Source of the DNA: CAG-177 sp003514385 | GTDB lineage: Bacteria; Bacillota; Clostridia; Oscillospirales; Acutalibacteraceae | Reading direction: 5' to 3' | Length of the DNA: 64,000 bases | Assembly (NCBI GenBank): GCA_051920445.1 | Contig: JBPPLN010000002.1 | Location: 310,001 to 374,000, forward strand | Shown: piece by piece, positions 17,328 through 25,049 of the stretch | Layout: each line of letters begins with the position of its first letter | Position numbering within the stretch: position 1 is the stretch's first letter | Program-made: the position numbers and the translations under genes | The notes under the pieces: generated by a model | Database searches by the model: none | Seen by the model: only the letters and a program-made list of their open reading frames with translations | Told to the model about the DNA's origin: nothing

Positions 17328-17603
17328 TTATTTCAATGCTATCCCAAGTTGTGTTGCTAAAGTTTCAAGGTAATCGATATGGCAGCGATTCGCACAATAA
17401 GTAACAACATACCCGCCTTTGTCTGCTATGATTGTTTCTGTTTTTCCTGTTTTTGTATTACGGTAGACCATTCTCTCACCCTTATGCAAATAAGTCTCTA
17501 TGCCATTTTCAACATCCACGTTATATTCGTTAAGTGCATTTTGATAGTATTTGTTAAACAGCTCACTTGCCTTTTCAATATCACCGCTTCTACCATAAAT
17601 CAT
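17328..17603 (-). CDS. Hypothetical ORF remnant near tRNA-Trp
   Basis: A 91-residue product from ATG 17603, starting MIYGRSGDIEKASELF. The open frame continues upstream into the tRNA-derived repeats, where the predicted sequence is arginine- and cysteine-rich and plainly non-coding. This looks like the 3' part of a longer gene joined to repeat DNA. It contains an amphipathic helix and a Lys/Thr-rich hairpin (YRNTKTGKTETII). I do not recognise a family. Confidence 0.4.
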   Translation of the reverse strand: MIYGRSGDIEKASELFNKYYQNALNEYNVDVENGIETYLHKGERMVYRNTKTGKTETIIADKGGYVVTYCANRCHIDYLETLATQLGIALK

Positions 17604-17973
17604 TGCTTCTTCAAGAGTAATTAAGCGATTCCCAAAATTTGTTCCGCCTTGGAGCGGCAATAAATTTTGACCGCTGCGCCATCCTCGCCTCGCTGCATCT
17701 GCCACCGGCAGCGCTCGGCGACGAAGCCCGGCACGCGCGTGCCTCGGACAAGTTTTGTCTAACAAAAAAGAAACAGTCACCAAAACGGTGACTGTTTCTT
17801 TTTGGCAGGGGCAGAAGGACTTGGTCTCGCCTGCCGGCTCGGTCGGTGCTTCTGCACTTCGTGCAGAGGTCTCCACCGGAGACCCGCACCCCTCGACACG
17901 CTCCGCGTGCCGAGTGTTCAAATTATTCAATCCGAGCCAAAACAAAAAGACACCCGCAGGTGTCTTTTTGTTT
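17604..17973. repeat. Mosaic repeat with a second copy of the tRNA-Trp 3' end
   Basis: A 23-base stretch at 17801-17823 is identical to 17972-17994, the last 21 bases of tRNA-Trp plus two flanking bases. Each copy is preceded on its left by a different strong hairpin: AAGAAACAGTCACC/GGTGACTGTTTCTT near 17767-17800, and AAAAAGACACC/GGTGTCTTTTT at 17945-17969. The DNA between holds smaller inverted repeats (for example GGTCTCCACCGGAGACC). It resembles an att-site-like duplication or a dispersed tRNA/terminator repeat. No integrase gene is present. Confidence 0.65.
17943..17972 (-). terminator. Terminator after tRNA-Trp
   Basis: On the minus strand AAAAAGACACC, a short loop and GGTGTCTTTTTG follow the tRNA-Trp CCA end directly. 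Confidence 0.8.
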
Positions 17974-18049
17974 TGGCAGGGGCAGAAGGACTTGAACCCT
18001 CGGCACGCGGTTTTGGAGACCGCTGCTCTACCAACTGAGCTATACCCCT
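17974..18049 (-). tRNA. tRNA-Trp (anticodon CCA)
   Basis: A 76-base cloverleaf. The 7-bp acceptor stem begins AGGGGTA, the anticodon loop is CTCCAAA within a GCGGT/ACCGC stem, the T arm contains GGTTCAAGTCC, and the 3' CCA is encoded. It is transcribed after the CAT-anticodon tRNA. Confidence 0.95.
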
Positions 18050-18057
18050 ATATTTGT

Positions 18058-18080
18058 GAAGCGCCGAAGATCGGCGCTTC
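18058..18080. other. Hairpin between the two tRNA genes
   Basis: GAAGCGCCGA (18058-18067) pairs perfectly with TCGGCGCTTC (18071-18080). There is no T tract, so it is more likely a processing spacer than a terminator. Confidence 0.5.
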
Positions 18081-18081
18081 T

Positions 18082-18158
18082 TGGTGGGCCACCAGGGACT
18101 CGAACCCCGGACCATTCGGTTATGAGCCGAGTGCTCTAACCAACTGAGCTAGTGGCCC
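18082..18158 (-). tRNA. tRNA with CAT anticodon (Met elongator or lysidine-modified Ile2)
   Basis: A 77-base cloverleaf with acceptor GGGCCAC, anticodon loop CTCATAA, T-loop GGTTCGAGTCC and encoded CCA. It lacks the mismatched first pair of initiators. Elongator Met and Ile2 cannot be told apart safely by eye. Confidence 0.9.
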
Positions 18159-18238
18159 TTATGTGTCGCACTCCCGTGCGACAACAGCTATGATATCAAA
18201 AAACGAGCCGGTTGTCAACAATTTTTTTAAATTTTTCG

Positions 18239-19135
18239 TTATTTGCCGAGTATCTTTTCGCCGTCGAAGAAGAACACGCCGTAGCCGTAGCCGGTGGGCT
18301 TGCCCTGCTGAAGTCTCTGCTTGAATGCGCGCCTTATAGAAGTATCCTCGGGCAGGTCATCAACGGGTCCGTTGCTGTATTTTCCGAACACGCGCCAGCC
18401 GTCGCTGAACTTCTCTCTGTCGGCGCTTCTGATTATATCAAAATCGTCCATGAAGCGAAGTATGTTGCTGTTTTCGGGCAGGAACTCCCTGTGCCCCTCA
18501 TAGAGCAGCCACGAGCCGCACACGAACGCCATGGGCTCGCCGTCCTTGCCGTCGAAGAACTTATATGCCTGCTTATATGAATCAAGTCTCTTCTCATCGG
18601 TCAACGGTCCTGCCGAGGGGATATGGAAGTTTATGACCGTGTCGCCACGTTTGAGGGTGTTGCCACACTTCTCATAGTAATCGGCGTCAAAGTCCGTCTT
18701 CTCGAACTGGAATCTGCCGAGTCCGAAGCGGGTCATCTCGAAAAAGCCCCTGTACCAATGCGGGACGAAAGTGCCCCAGACCTCTTCGCAGTCCATGCAC
18801 TCGCGAAGCTTCCAGCGCATATCCTCAATGCTCTTCCAGAATATCGCCTCGTCGATACCCTTTTCGGCATAGCGCTCGCGCAGCGCGGGGCACGCGCCGA
18901 GGAGCAGGCACATATTCATTGTATACTCATTTTCGCCGAGCTGTTCGCTGAGCGCCTTGAGTCTTTCGAGCACGCTGTCGAGGTTCTCGGGATGGGCGAT
19001 GAACTCATCGACAAGGGCGTTGAAATCCGCGTTTTCGAACACTCTTTCGGTGCAATCGCCGATAGTGTCTACAGCCTCCTGCGGGAAGCCGATACGCTCC
19101 ATTATTTTTCTGCTTTCGTTTGCGCTGACTGTCAT
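18239..19135 (-). CDS. Acyltransferase-like protein (NAT_N/GNAT_C type)
   Basis: A 298-residue soluble protein. The N-terminal helical half (RIGFPQEAVDTIGDC, then a helix-rich region to about residue 130) and the C-terminal half (GDTVINFHIPSAGPLT, EPMAFVCGSWLL) match the two-domain clostridial family annotated as N-acyltransferase N-terminal plus GNAT-like C-terminal domain. No substrate is established. I chose the ATG at 19135, eight bases after GGAG; a GTG nine bases upstream has no ribosome site. It stands alone between the tRNA genes and the coat-protein gene. Confidence 0.65.
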   Translation of the reverse strand: MTVSANESRKIMERIGFPQEAVDTIGDCTERVFENADFNALVDEFIAHPENLDSVLERLKALSEQLGENEYTMNMCLLLGACPALRERYAEKGIDEAIFWKSIEDMRWKLRECMDCEEVWGTFVPHWYRGFFEMTRFGLGRFQFEKTDFDADYYEKCGNTLKRGDTVINFHIPSAGPLTDEKRLDSYKQAYKFFDGKDGEPMAFVCGSWLLYEGHREFLPENSNILRFMDDFDIIRSADREKFSDGWRVFGKYSNGPVDDLPEDTSIRRAFKQRLQQGKPTGYGYGVFFFDGEKILGK

Positions 19136-19213
19136 TTCCTTCACTCCGTCAAATCATATTTTTCACACTGCAAGGATATCACAATCGCGCCCGACGGTCA
19201 AGGGCTTATGTAA

Positions 19214-19241
19214 AAGACCGCCCCGAGGGACGGCCTTTTTG
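19214..19241 (-). terminator. Terminator after the coat-protein gene
   Basis: On the minus strand GGCCGTCCC and GGGGCGGTC form a nine-pair stem (one or two wobbles) followed by TTTT. A very similar hairpin lies at 56680-56710. Confidence 0.6.
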
Positions 19242-19243
19242 CA

Positions 19244-19699
19244 TCACGAATACATATTGTTTGCGGACATATAATCATATATTTTCTTGCCGTGCTCCTG
19301 CTCCTCGCGCTGGATGGAGTTGAGAACCGTTCTGAGCTGTTCGTTCTTGAACTCGAAGATGCAGGTGTCATAGAGCGCGGAGGCGTGCTTTTCTGTGGCG
19401 AGCAGGTCGGAACAGATATAGCAGTCGTTCTTCTTTTCCTGCGTTTCGCTGACCGAATAGGTCTGCTTGAAATCATTTTTCGGAGCCGCCTCCCCTGCTG
19501 CGGGCTGAGGAATCTCGCCGCTGTCGATCTTCGTGATGATATCAAGGTGCCTCTGCTCAACGCCGCCGAGATAGTTCAGAAGCTGGCTGAGCTGTTCATC
19601 ATTTGCCGCCGCGGCGTGCTGAGAATATTTCTCGACGCAGAGCTTCTCCTGACCTTTGAGATCCTTGAGCAATTCCTTTTCTTTCTGTGTGAGCTGCAT
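19244..19699 (-). CDS. CotF-like spore coat protein
   Basis: A 151-residue ferritin-like helical protein. The layout is LTQKEKELLKDLKGQEKLCVEKY with a second bundle EKHASALYDTCIFEFKNEQLR and REEQEHG near the C-terminus, which matches clostridial coat F domain proteins; many members retain ferritin-like Glu/His positions. A short Pro/Ala linker divides the two halves. It is probably a sporulation-stage structural protein. It is transcribed divergently from the small helical protein at 19828. Confidence 0.75.
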   Translation of the reverse strand: MQLTQKEKELLKDLKGQEKLCVEKYSQHAAAANDEQLSQLLNYLGGVEQRHLDIITKIDSGEIPQPAAGEAAPKNDFKQTYSVSETQEKKNDCYICSDLLATEKHASALYDTCIFEFKNEQLRTVLNSIQREEQEHGKKIYDYMSANNMYS

Positions 19700-19827
19700 A
19701 TGAATTTCTCCTTTTTAATTGGCTTCGGAGATTAGTTTTCGGCGGCAGGGCAAATTTTATACACTCTCCGCCGATATTTTTCCGCGGCGTATCGGGCATA
19801 ATAACAAAAAACGAAAGGGCTGACAAA

Positions 19828-20049
19828 ATGAGTAATGACAAAAAAATAGTTATAACCACGCGCGACAGAGTTCTCAGGGCGTGGCAGAACTCGACGGAGC
19901 TTGTGCGCGACTTCGAAAACTACGCGAAAGAAACTTCGGACGACAAAACAGCCGCAGAAATGTTTCAAAAATATGCGGTTGACGATGGTCGGCACGCCGC
20001 CGAGCTGCTGAAGCTTCTGCATGATTATCAGGACAACGGCACGGTTTAA
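19828..20049 (+). CDS. Small helical protein of unknown function
   Basis: A 73-residue, highly charged, all-helical protein with a ferritin-like helical register (EMFQKYAVDDGRHAAELLKLL). GAAAGGGC precedes the ATG. The divergent neighbour is the coat-like protein, so a related spore role is possible. There is no further evidence. Confidence 0.55.
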   Translation: MSNDKKIVITTRDRVLRAWQNSTELVRDFENYAKETSDDKTAAEMFQKYAVDDGRHAAELLKLLHDYQDNGTV

Positions 20050-20143
20050 ATCAACACTTTGCTCCCGGATGGTTCCCGTGTTCACAATTTATTTAAACGA
20101 GCTTTAAAATGCGCTTAAAAATTAATGATAGGATTAAGAAAAA

Positions 20144-20171
20144 GATAAAGCTTTATCAATACAGCTTTATC
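20144..20171. promoter_or_regulatory. Palindromic candidate operator upstream of fucO
   Basis: GATAAAGCTTTATC (20144-20157) is a perfect 14-base palindrome, followed by a half-site GCTTTATC (20164-20171). It lies 29-56 bases before the fucO start, where a regulator would act. The regulator is unknown. Confidence 0.45.
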
Positions 20172-20199
20172 AAAAAAAATATCCGGGAGGGTAAAAATT

Positions 20200-21348
20200 A
20201 TGTACAACAGATTCGTTCTCAATGAAACTTCATATCACGGCGCGGGCGCAGTCAAGGCGGTTGCCGAAGAGATAACCGCAAGAGGCTTCAAAAAAGCTTT
20301 CGTCGCATCCGACCCCGACCTCATCAAGTTCGGCGTATCGAAGAAAGTCACCGATGTTCTCGACGACGCTGGCATCGCATACGAGATGTTCAGCGAGATC
20401 AAGCCCAACCCGACCATTCAGAATGTTCAGTCCGGCGTTGAGGCGTTCAAGGCAAGCGGCGCGGACTGCATCGTGGCTATCGGCGGCGGCTCCTCGATGG
20501 ACACCGCGAAAGCTATCGGCATAATCATCAAGAACCCCGAGTTCGCCGATGTCAGGAGCCTCGAGGGCGTTGCGCCGACAAAGAACAAGTGCGTTCCGAT
20601 AATCGCCGTTCCTACCACTGCGGGCACGGCTGCCGAGGTCACGATAAACTATGTTATCACCGACGCCGAAAAGAACCGCAAGATGGTCTGCGTCGATGTT
20701 CACGACATTCCGGTGGTCGCCGTTGTCGATCCCGACATGATGTCCTCCATGCCCAAAGGACTGACCGCCGCAACAGGCATGGACGCTCTAACCCACGCTA
20801 TCGAGGGCTACATCACCAAGGGCGCATGGGCGATGAGCGATATGTTCCACCTCAAGGCAATCGAGATAATCTCGAAGTCGCTTCGCGGAGCCGTTGAAAA
20901 CACTCCCGAGGGACGCGAGGGCATGGCTCTCGGTCAGTATGTCGCAGGCATGGGCTTCTCGAACGTCGGTCTCGGCATAGTCCACTCGATGGCTCACCCG
21001 CTCGGCGCGCTCTATGACACCCCTCACGGCGTGGCAAACGCTATAATCCTGCCGACCGTCATGGAATACAACGCACCCGCGACCGGCGAGAAATACCGCG
21101 ACATCGCGAAGGCTATGGGCGTTGAGGGCACGGAGAACATGAGCGTTGACGAATACCGCAAGGCGGCTGTTGACGCAGTCAGACAGCTTGCAAAGGACGT
21201 CGGAATCCCCACCGACCTCAAGGAAATCGTCAAGCCCGAGGATGTCGAGTTCCTTGCGCAGTCCGCATATGACGACGCCTGCCGCCCCGGCAACCCGCGC
21301 GACACGAGCGTTGCGGAGCTTGCAGAGCTTTACAGATCGCTGATGTAA
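20200..21348 (+). CDS. fucO: Lactaldehyde reductase (iron-dependent alcohol dehydrogenase)
   Basis: A 382-residue group III alcohol dehydrogenase that aligns along its whole length with E. coli FucO as I remember it, including ADVRSLEG, PTTAGTAAEVTINYVITD, GQYVAGMGFSNVG and CxxGNPR. Asp195 and His199 (GMDALTHAIEGYI), with the His residues in GIVHSMAHPLG and DTPHG, are the predicted iron ligands, and GGGS binds NAD. FucO reduces L-lactaldehyde from fucose or rhamnose breakdown to 1,2-propanediol. The ribosome site GGGAGGG is strong. It is monocistronic with a terminator downstream. The alpha-fucosidase at 30768 supports a fucose link. Confidence 0.85.
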   Translation: MYNRFVLNETSYHGAGAVKAVAEEITARGFKKAFVASDPDLIKFGVSKKVTDVLDDAGIAYEMFSEIKPNPTIQNVQSGVEAFKASGADCIVAIGGGSSMDTAKAIGIIIKNPEFADVRSLEGVAPTKNKCVPIIAVPTTAGTAAEVTINYVITDAEKNRKMVCVDVHDIPVVAVVDPDMMSSMPKGLTAATGMDALTHAIEGYITKGAWAMSDMFHLKAIEIISKSLRGAVENTPEGREGMALGQYVAGMGFSNVGLGIVHSMAHPLGALYDTPHGVANAIILPTVMEYNAPATGEKYRDIAKAMGVEGTENMSVDEYRKAAVDAVRQLAKDVGIPTDLKEIVKPEDVEFLAQSAYDDACRPGNPRDTSVAELAELYRSLM

Positions 21349-21361
21349 AAAGAAATAAATA

Positions 21362-21407
21362 AATCCGCCGCCTTGTCCGAAATAAAAACCGGGCGAAGCG
21401 GCGGATT
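21362..21407 (+). terminator. Terminator after fucO
   Basis: AATCCGCCGC (21362-21371) pairs with GCGGCGGATT (21398-21407). Confidence 0.65.
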
Positions 21408-21436
21408 ATTTACACTGTAAAAGGTGTTTAATAAAT

Positions 21437-21484
21437 AAAAATAAAGGTCATAATCCGCGTTGTTATCCGTGAATTATGACCTTT
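21437..21484 (-). terminator. Terminator after the oxidoreductase operon
   Basis: AAAGGTCATAAT (21443-21454) pairs perfectly with ATTATGACCTTT (21473-21484). On the minus strand a T-rich run follows. Confidence 0.75.
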
Positions 21485-21530
21485 GTCTTTTTGCTCTTTG
21501 GTCTGCGCTAAATGCGGCAGTCACTGCTTG

Positions 21531-22070
21531 TTAGCCTTTGTAGTTCATACCCAGCTCTATAGCTTCGACATTCTTGGGAACAAGATGCTGCTTTCTTGCG
21601 GGGACGACCTTGGCTATTGCCTTCGACATGGTGTCGAGGTTGCAGAAGCCGGTCTGCTCCATGAGCTTGCCGATAAGAATGATGTTTGCAAGACCCTTGA
21701 GTCCGTGCTCCTCCGCCATCTGAGTAGCGGGAACGAGGCAGACGGTGATATCGTCTCTCTTGACCTCGCGCTCAACAAGTGTGCTGTCGAGGATAACTAT
21801 TCCGCCGGGAACGACGCTGTCGATGAACTTGTCATACGACGGGCCGTTCATTGCGACGAACACATTCGGAGTGACAACGAGGGGCGAGCAGATGGGGTCG
21901 GACGAGATGCAGACGCTGCAGTTTGCCGTGCCGCCTCGCATCTCGGGGCCGTAGGAAGGAAGCCATGAAACTTCCTTGCCGTCGGTGAGTCCCGCATAGG
22001 CGATGACCTTGCCCATGAAAAGTATACCCTGACCGCCGAATCCGGCGAGAAGTGCGTTCATATCCTTCAT
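21531..22070 (-). CDS. 2-oxoacid:ferredoxin oxidoreductase, gamma subunit
   Basis: A 179-residue subunit starting at the ATG after GAGGAAG. GFGGQGILFMGK, SWLPSYGPEMRGGTANC and the later P-rich tail are the POR gamma/KorC-VorC signature, the domain that helps position CoA chemistry. The start overlaps the end of the beta-subunit gene by four bases. It is the last gene of a delta-alpha-beta-gamma set. Confidence 0.9.
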   Translation of the reverse strand: MKDMNALLAGFGGQGILFMGKVIAYAGLTDGKEVSWLPSYGPEMRGGTANCSVCISSDPICSPLVVTPNVFVAMNGPSYDKFIDSVVPGGIVILDSTLVEREVKRDDITVCLVPATQMAEEHGLKGLANIILIGKLMEQTGFCNLDTMSKAIAKVVPARKQHLVPKNVEAIELGMNYKG

Positions 22071-22822
22071 TTTGCTTCCTCCTCTGCTGTCTTGTCCTTA
22101 TAAACGCCGAGCGGATAATAAGGAAGCATATTCTCTCTGAGCCAGCCGAGCGCATCGACGGGCGAGAGTCCCCAGTTGGTGGGGCAAGCCGAGATAACTT
22201 CAACTATCGAGAAGCCCTTGCCGGCGATCTGAGTCTCGAAAGCCTTTTTAATGGCCTTCTTCGCTCTGTTTATATTCTTGACGCAGTCGACCGAAACGCG
22301 CTCCGCATAGGCGGTGCCGTCGAGGGTGGAGAGCATCTCGCAGACTCTTACGGGATAGCCGGCGGTCTTAATATCTCTGCCGTAAGGCGTGGTCTGAGTG
22401 ACCTGTCCGGGCAGCGAGGTGGGAGCCATCTGGCCGCCTGTCATGCCGTAAATTGCGTTGTTGACGAAGATAACGGTGATGTTCTCGCCGCGGGTCGCGG
22501 AGTGAACGGTCTCGGCAGTACCGATAGCGGCGAGGTCGCCGTCGCCCTGATAGGTGAAAACGACATCCTCGGGCTTTGCGCGCTTGACACCTGTTGCAAC
22601 AGCCGGGGCGCGTCCGTGGGGAGCCTCGATCATATCGCAGCCGAAATAATTATATGCCATAACGGCGCATCCGACGGGCGCGATGCCGACGGTCTTGCCC
22701 TCTATACCAAGCTCGTCAATGCACTCCGCAACAAGGCGGTGGATTATACCGTGAGTGCAGCCGGGGCAATAATGGGTAGGCACATCAAGAAGCGCCTTGG
22801 GTCTCTGGAATACGATTGCCAT
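22067..22822 (-). CDS. 2-oxoacid:ferredoxin oxidoreductase, beta (TPP) subunit
   Basis: A 251-residue subunit. YCPGCTHGIIHRLV opens the thiamine-pyrophosphate domain; GDGDLAAIGTAET is the GDG TPP-binding motif, ending in its usual Asn region (VIFVNNAIYGMTGGQMAPTS). With the alpha subunit it oxidatively decarboxylates a branched-chain 2-oxoacid or 2-oxoglutarate to the acyl-CoA and reduces ferredoxin. VorB-type and KorB-type enzymes cannot be separated by eye. Confidence 0.9.
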   Translation of the reverse strand: MAIVFQRPKALLDVPTHYCPGCTHGIIHRLVAECIDELGIEGKTVGIAPVGCAVMAYNYFGCDMIEAPHGRAPAVATGVKRAKPEDVVFTYQGDGDLAAIGTAETVHSATRGENITVIFVNNAIYGMTGGQMAPTSLPGQVTQTTPYGRDIKTAGYPVRVCEMLSTLDGTAYAERVSVDCVKNINRAKKAIKKAFETQIAGKGFSIVEVISACPTNWGLSPVDALGWLRENMLPYYPLGVYKDKTAEEEAK

Positions 22823-23886
22823 TATTTTTCGCCTCCTGCAAGTTTTTTGATATTTTCAAGGACTTCGGCGGGGGTCGGGATTATTCCGCCGGTGCGTCCG
22901 AAGAATTCAACAGGTCTGCTGCAGTCGATAGCGAGCTTGACATCGTCGATCATCTGACCCATGCTCATCTCGACGCAGAGGAAAGCCTTTGCATGCTCTG
23001 CGGCGTCGCGCATAGCCTGCTTCGGGAACGGCCAGAGGGTTATCGGGCGAATAAGTCCAGCCTTTATGCCCTGCTCTCTCGCTTCGCGGACAGCTGCCTT
23101 TGCGACACGCGCCGATGCGCCGTAAGCGACGACGACATAATCGGCATCGTCGACCATGTAGCTCTCGCTCATGGGCTCCTTCTCTTCGATAACGGCATAT
23201 CTTGCAAAGCGCTCTCTGACGAGGCGCTCGAGGTCTGCCGCCTGGAGATAAAGAGAATTTACTATATTGTGCTTGCGTCCGCCGTTGTGGCCGCATGCCG
23301 CCCAGGGCTTTTCGACGCTCGAACCGCCGCTGCCTTCGCCTATCTCGACGGGCTCCATCATCTGACCGAGCATACCGTCGGCAAGAATCATCGCGGGCAT
23401 ACGATACTCATCAGCCTTGTCGAAAGCTCTGCCGACGAGGTCGACCATCTCCTGGACGGAGCTGGGAGCGAAAACAAGAATATGCAGATCGCCGTGGCCG
23501 GGCGCTCTTGTCGCCTGCCAGTAATCCGACTGCGAGGGCTGGATTCCGCCGAGTCCGGGGCCGCCGCGCTGGACGTTGATAATGACCGCCGGAAGATCCG
23601 AACCTGCCATATAAGATATACCCTCGGTCTTGAGGCTGATTCCGGGCGAGGACGAGGAAGTCATCGCGCGGACACCTGCGGATGCCGCACCGAGAACCAT
23701 ATTGACGGCGGCGATTTCGCTCTCCGCCTGAAGATATGTACCGCCTATTTTAGGCATGACCTTTGACATATATGCCGCAAGCTCTGTCTGCGGGGTGATG
23801 GGATAACCGAAGAAGTGGCGGCAGCCGGCACGGATAGCGGCTTCTGCCAGAGCTTCGTTGCCTTTCATAAGAACTCTTTCTGACAC
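22822..23886 (-). CDS. 2-oxoacid:ferredoxin oxidoreductase, alpha subunit
   Basis: About 354 residues carrying the pyrimidine-binding TPP half-site: GCRHFFGYPITPQTELAAYM, a conserved Glu in LQAESEIAAVNM, and TSSSSPGISLKTEGISY. Such VorB/KorA proteins begin just before LMKGNEA. The GTG at 23886 lies eight bases after GAGG and is my choice; an in-frame GTG at 23895 sits on that ribosome site. The stop codon overlaps the first base of the beta-subunit start. Confidence 0.85.
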   Translation of the reverse strand: MSERVLMKGNEALAEAAIRAGCRHFFGYPITPQTELAAYMSKVMPKIGGTYLQAESEIAAVNMVLGAASAGVRAMTSSSSPGISLKTEGISYMAGSDLPAVIINVQRGGPGLGGIQPSQSDYWQATRAPGHGDLHILVFAPSSVQEMVDLVGRAFDKADEYRMPAMILADGMLGQMMEPVEIGEGSGGSSVEKPWAACGHNGGRKHNIVNSLYLQAADLERLVRERFARYAVIEEKEPMSESYMVDDADYVVVAYGASARVAKAAVREAREQGIKAGLIRPITLWPFPKQAMRDAAEHAKAFLCVEMSMGQMIDDVKLAIDCSRPVEFFGRTGGIIPTPAEVLENIKKLAGGEK

Positions 23887-23906
23887 TTTCAACACCTCTT
23901 CTTTCT

Positions 23907-24113
23907 TTATCTCTCAACAGTTATTGCACAATCAGGACACATAATAGCGCACGCCGCACATCCGATGCACTCGTCGGGATTTGTGACACACGCCGGATGA
24001 TAACCTTTTAGGTTCAGCTTATCCTTAGCAAGGCTGATAATATGCTTCGGACATGCCGTCGTGCAAAGCTCACAGCCTTTACAGGTGTTTTCATTGATCG
24101 TGACTTTTGCCAT
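23907..24113 (-). CDS. 2-oxoacid:ferredoxin oxidoreductase, delta (2[4Fe-4S]) subunit
   Basis: A 68-residue ferredoxin with two clusters: CKGCELCTTACP and CIGCAACAIMCP. It passes electrons from the TPP subunits to ferredoxin. The first gene of the four-subunit set. Confidence 0.9.
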   Translation of the reverse strand: MAKVTINENTCKGCELCTTACPKHIISLAKDKLNLKGYHPACVTNPDECIGCAACAIMCPDCAITVER

Positions 24114-24191
24114 ATCTGTTCCTCCTAATCAAGAATACCGAACTTATATATCCGCCGCTTCGCCTCGGAAGCGGTATCGGTCAAAAATTTT

Positions 24192-24848
24192 TTACCATGG
24201 GAGCTTCACGAGCACATCGACAGGATAGAGATTGTCTATCTTCCCCTCGAGCTCGCCCGCGACACTCTTCGGTGCCGTCGTATATATCAGCGGCAGACAC
24301 GCGAGCTCAGCCGTTTTCTCGGCATAAGGGACGGACGAAAGAATGTCCTGCGCAGTCGTCTGCGCCCCCAAGTGCGAGTTGTTGACTAACCCCGTCGCTT
24401 TCAGACGGCACGCCGCCTCTATCTCCCCAAGCAGCCCGACTGCCTCATCGGGACTTGAAATAAATTTGCGGAATTTGTTGACGACGCAGAGCATATCATA
24501 GCCCGACTCGTTGAGCTGGCGCGAAAAGCGTCCGAGCGCGGTAGCGCCCGCATCGTCGCCGCCGACATCGACTATCACTCTGCCCATGCTCTCCTCAAAA
24601 ATCGAGAACATCCTCGCCGTCAGCGCGGGTGCGTCGAGGGTAGTGCCCTCAAGATTCTGGGCAATGACATTGACTCCCGCCGCTTCAAGCTCGTCCTTGT
24701 AGTCCGCGGTGCGGAAATAGGGATTGACTATATCGAGATCGACGAGCGTTATCTTCTCGCCGCGCTTCGCCGCGTTGACTGCGAGGTTGAGCGCGAAATT
24801 CGTTTTCCCGCTGCCGTAATGACCGCAGACGAGCGTTATGCGTTTCAT
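24192..24848 (-). CDS. MinD/CobQ-like P-loop ATPase
   Basis: A 218-residue nucleotide-binding protein. GHYGSGKTNFALN is a Walker A loop (residues about 9-16), and LVDLDIVNPYFRT is the deviant switch region. VIVDVGGDDAGA is Walker B. This family is often found just upstream of KOR/VOR genes in Clostridia; its job is not established. A gap of about 78 bases separates it from the delta-subunit gene. Confidence 0.8.
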   Translation of the reverse strand: MKRITLVCGHYGSGKTNFALNLAVNAAKRGEKITLVDLDIVNPYFRTADYKDELEAAGVNVIAQNLEGTTLDAPALTARMFSIFEESMGRVIVDVGGDDAGATALGRFSRQLNESGYDMLCVVNKFRKFISSPDEAVGLLGEIEAACRLKATGLVNNSHLGAQTTAQDILSSVPYAEKTAELACLPLIYTTAPKSVAGELEGKIDNLYPVDVLVKLPW

Positions 24849-24995
24849 CGATCTGCCTCCCTTCGGTTATAAAAATAATTATACCACTCTTTGCCCCGCG
24901 GTACAATATATTTTCCGTCTGCGCGGATAGAAAAGATATTGCAGCGCGCGGCGCGTTTTGTGCAAAATTTATGCAAAAGCATACGCGCGGGGATA

Positions 24996-25032
24996 AAAAT
25001 ATCCGGCTCCTGCCAAACGGCAGAAACCGGAT
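24996..25032 (-). terminator. Terminator after ispH-rpsA
   Basis: On the minus strand ATCCGG, a short bulge, CTGCC, GTTT, GGCAG and CCGGAT form a hairpin followed by ATTTTTATCC. Confidence 0.75.
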
Positions 25033-25049
25033 AGTGAAATCAAAACTGA

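Noticed and set aside
17125..17373. Plus-strand ORF of 82 codons in the AT-rich gap
   Set aside because: No ribosome site, odd composition and overlap with the better minus-strand remnant; probably non-coding.
18058..18080. Hairpin between the tRNA genes considered as a terminator
   Set aside because: No T tract on either strand and it would separate two tRNAs that seem cotranscribed.
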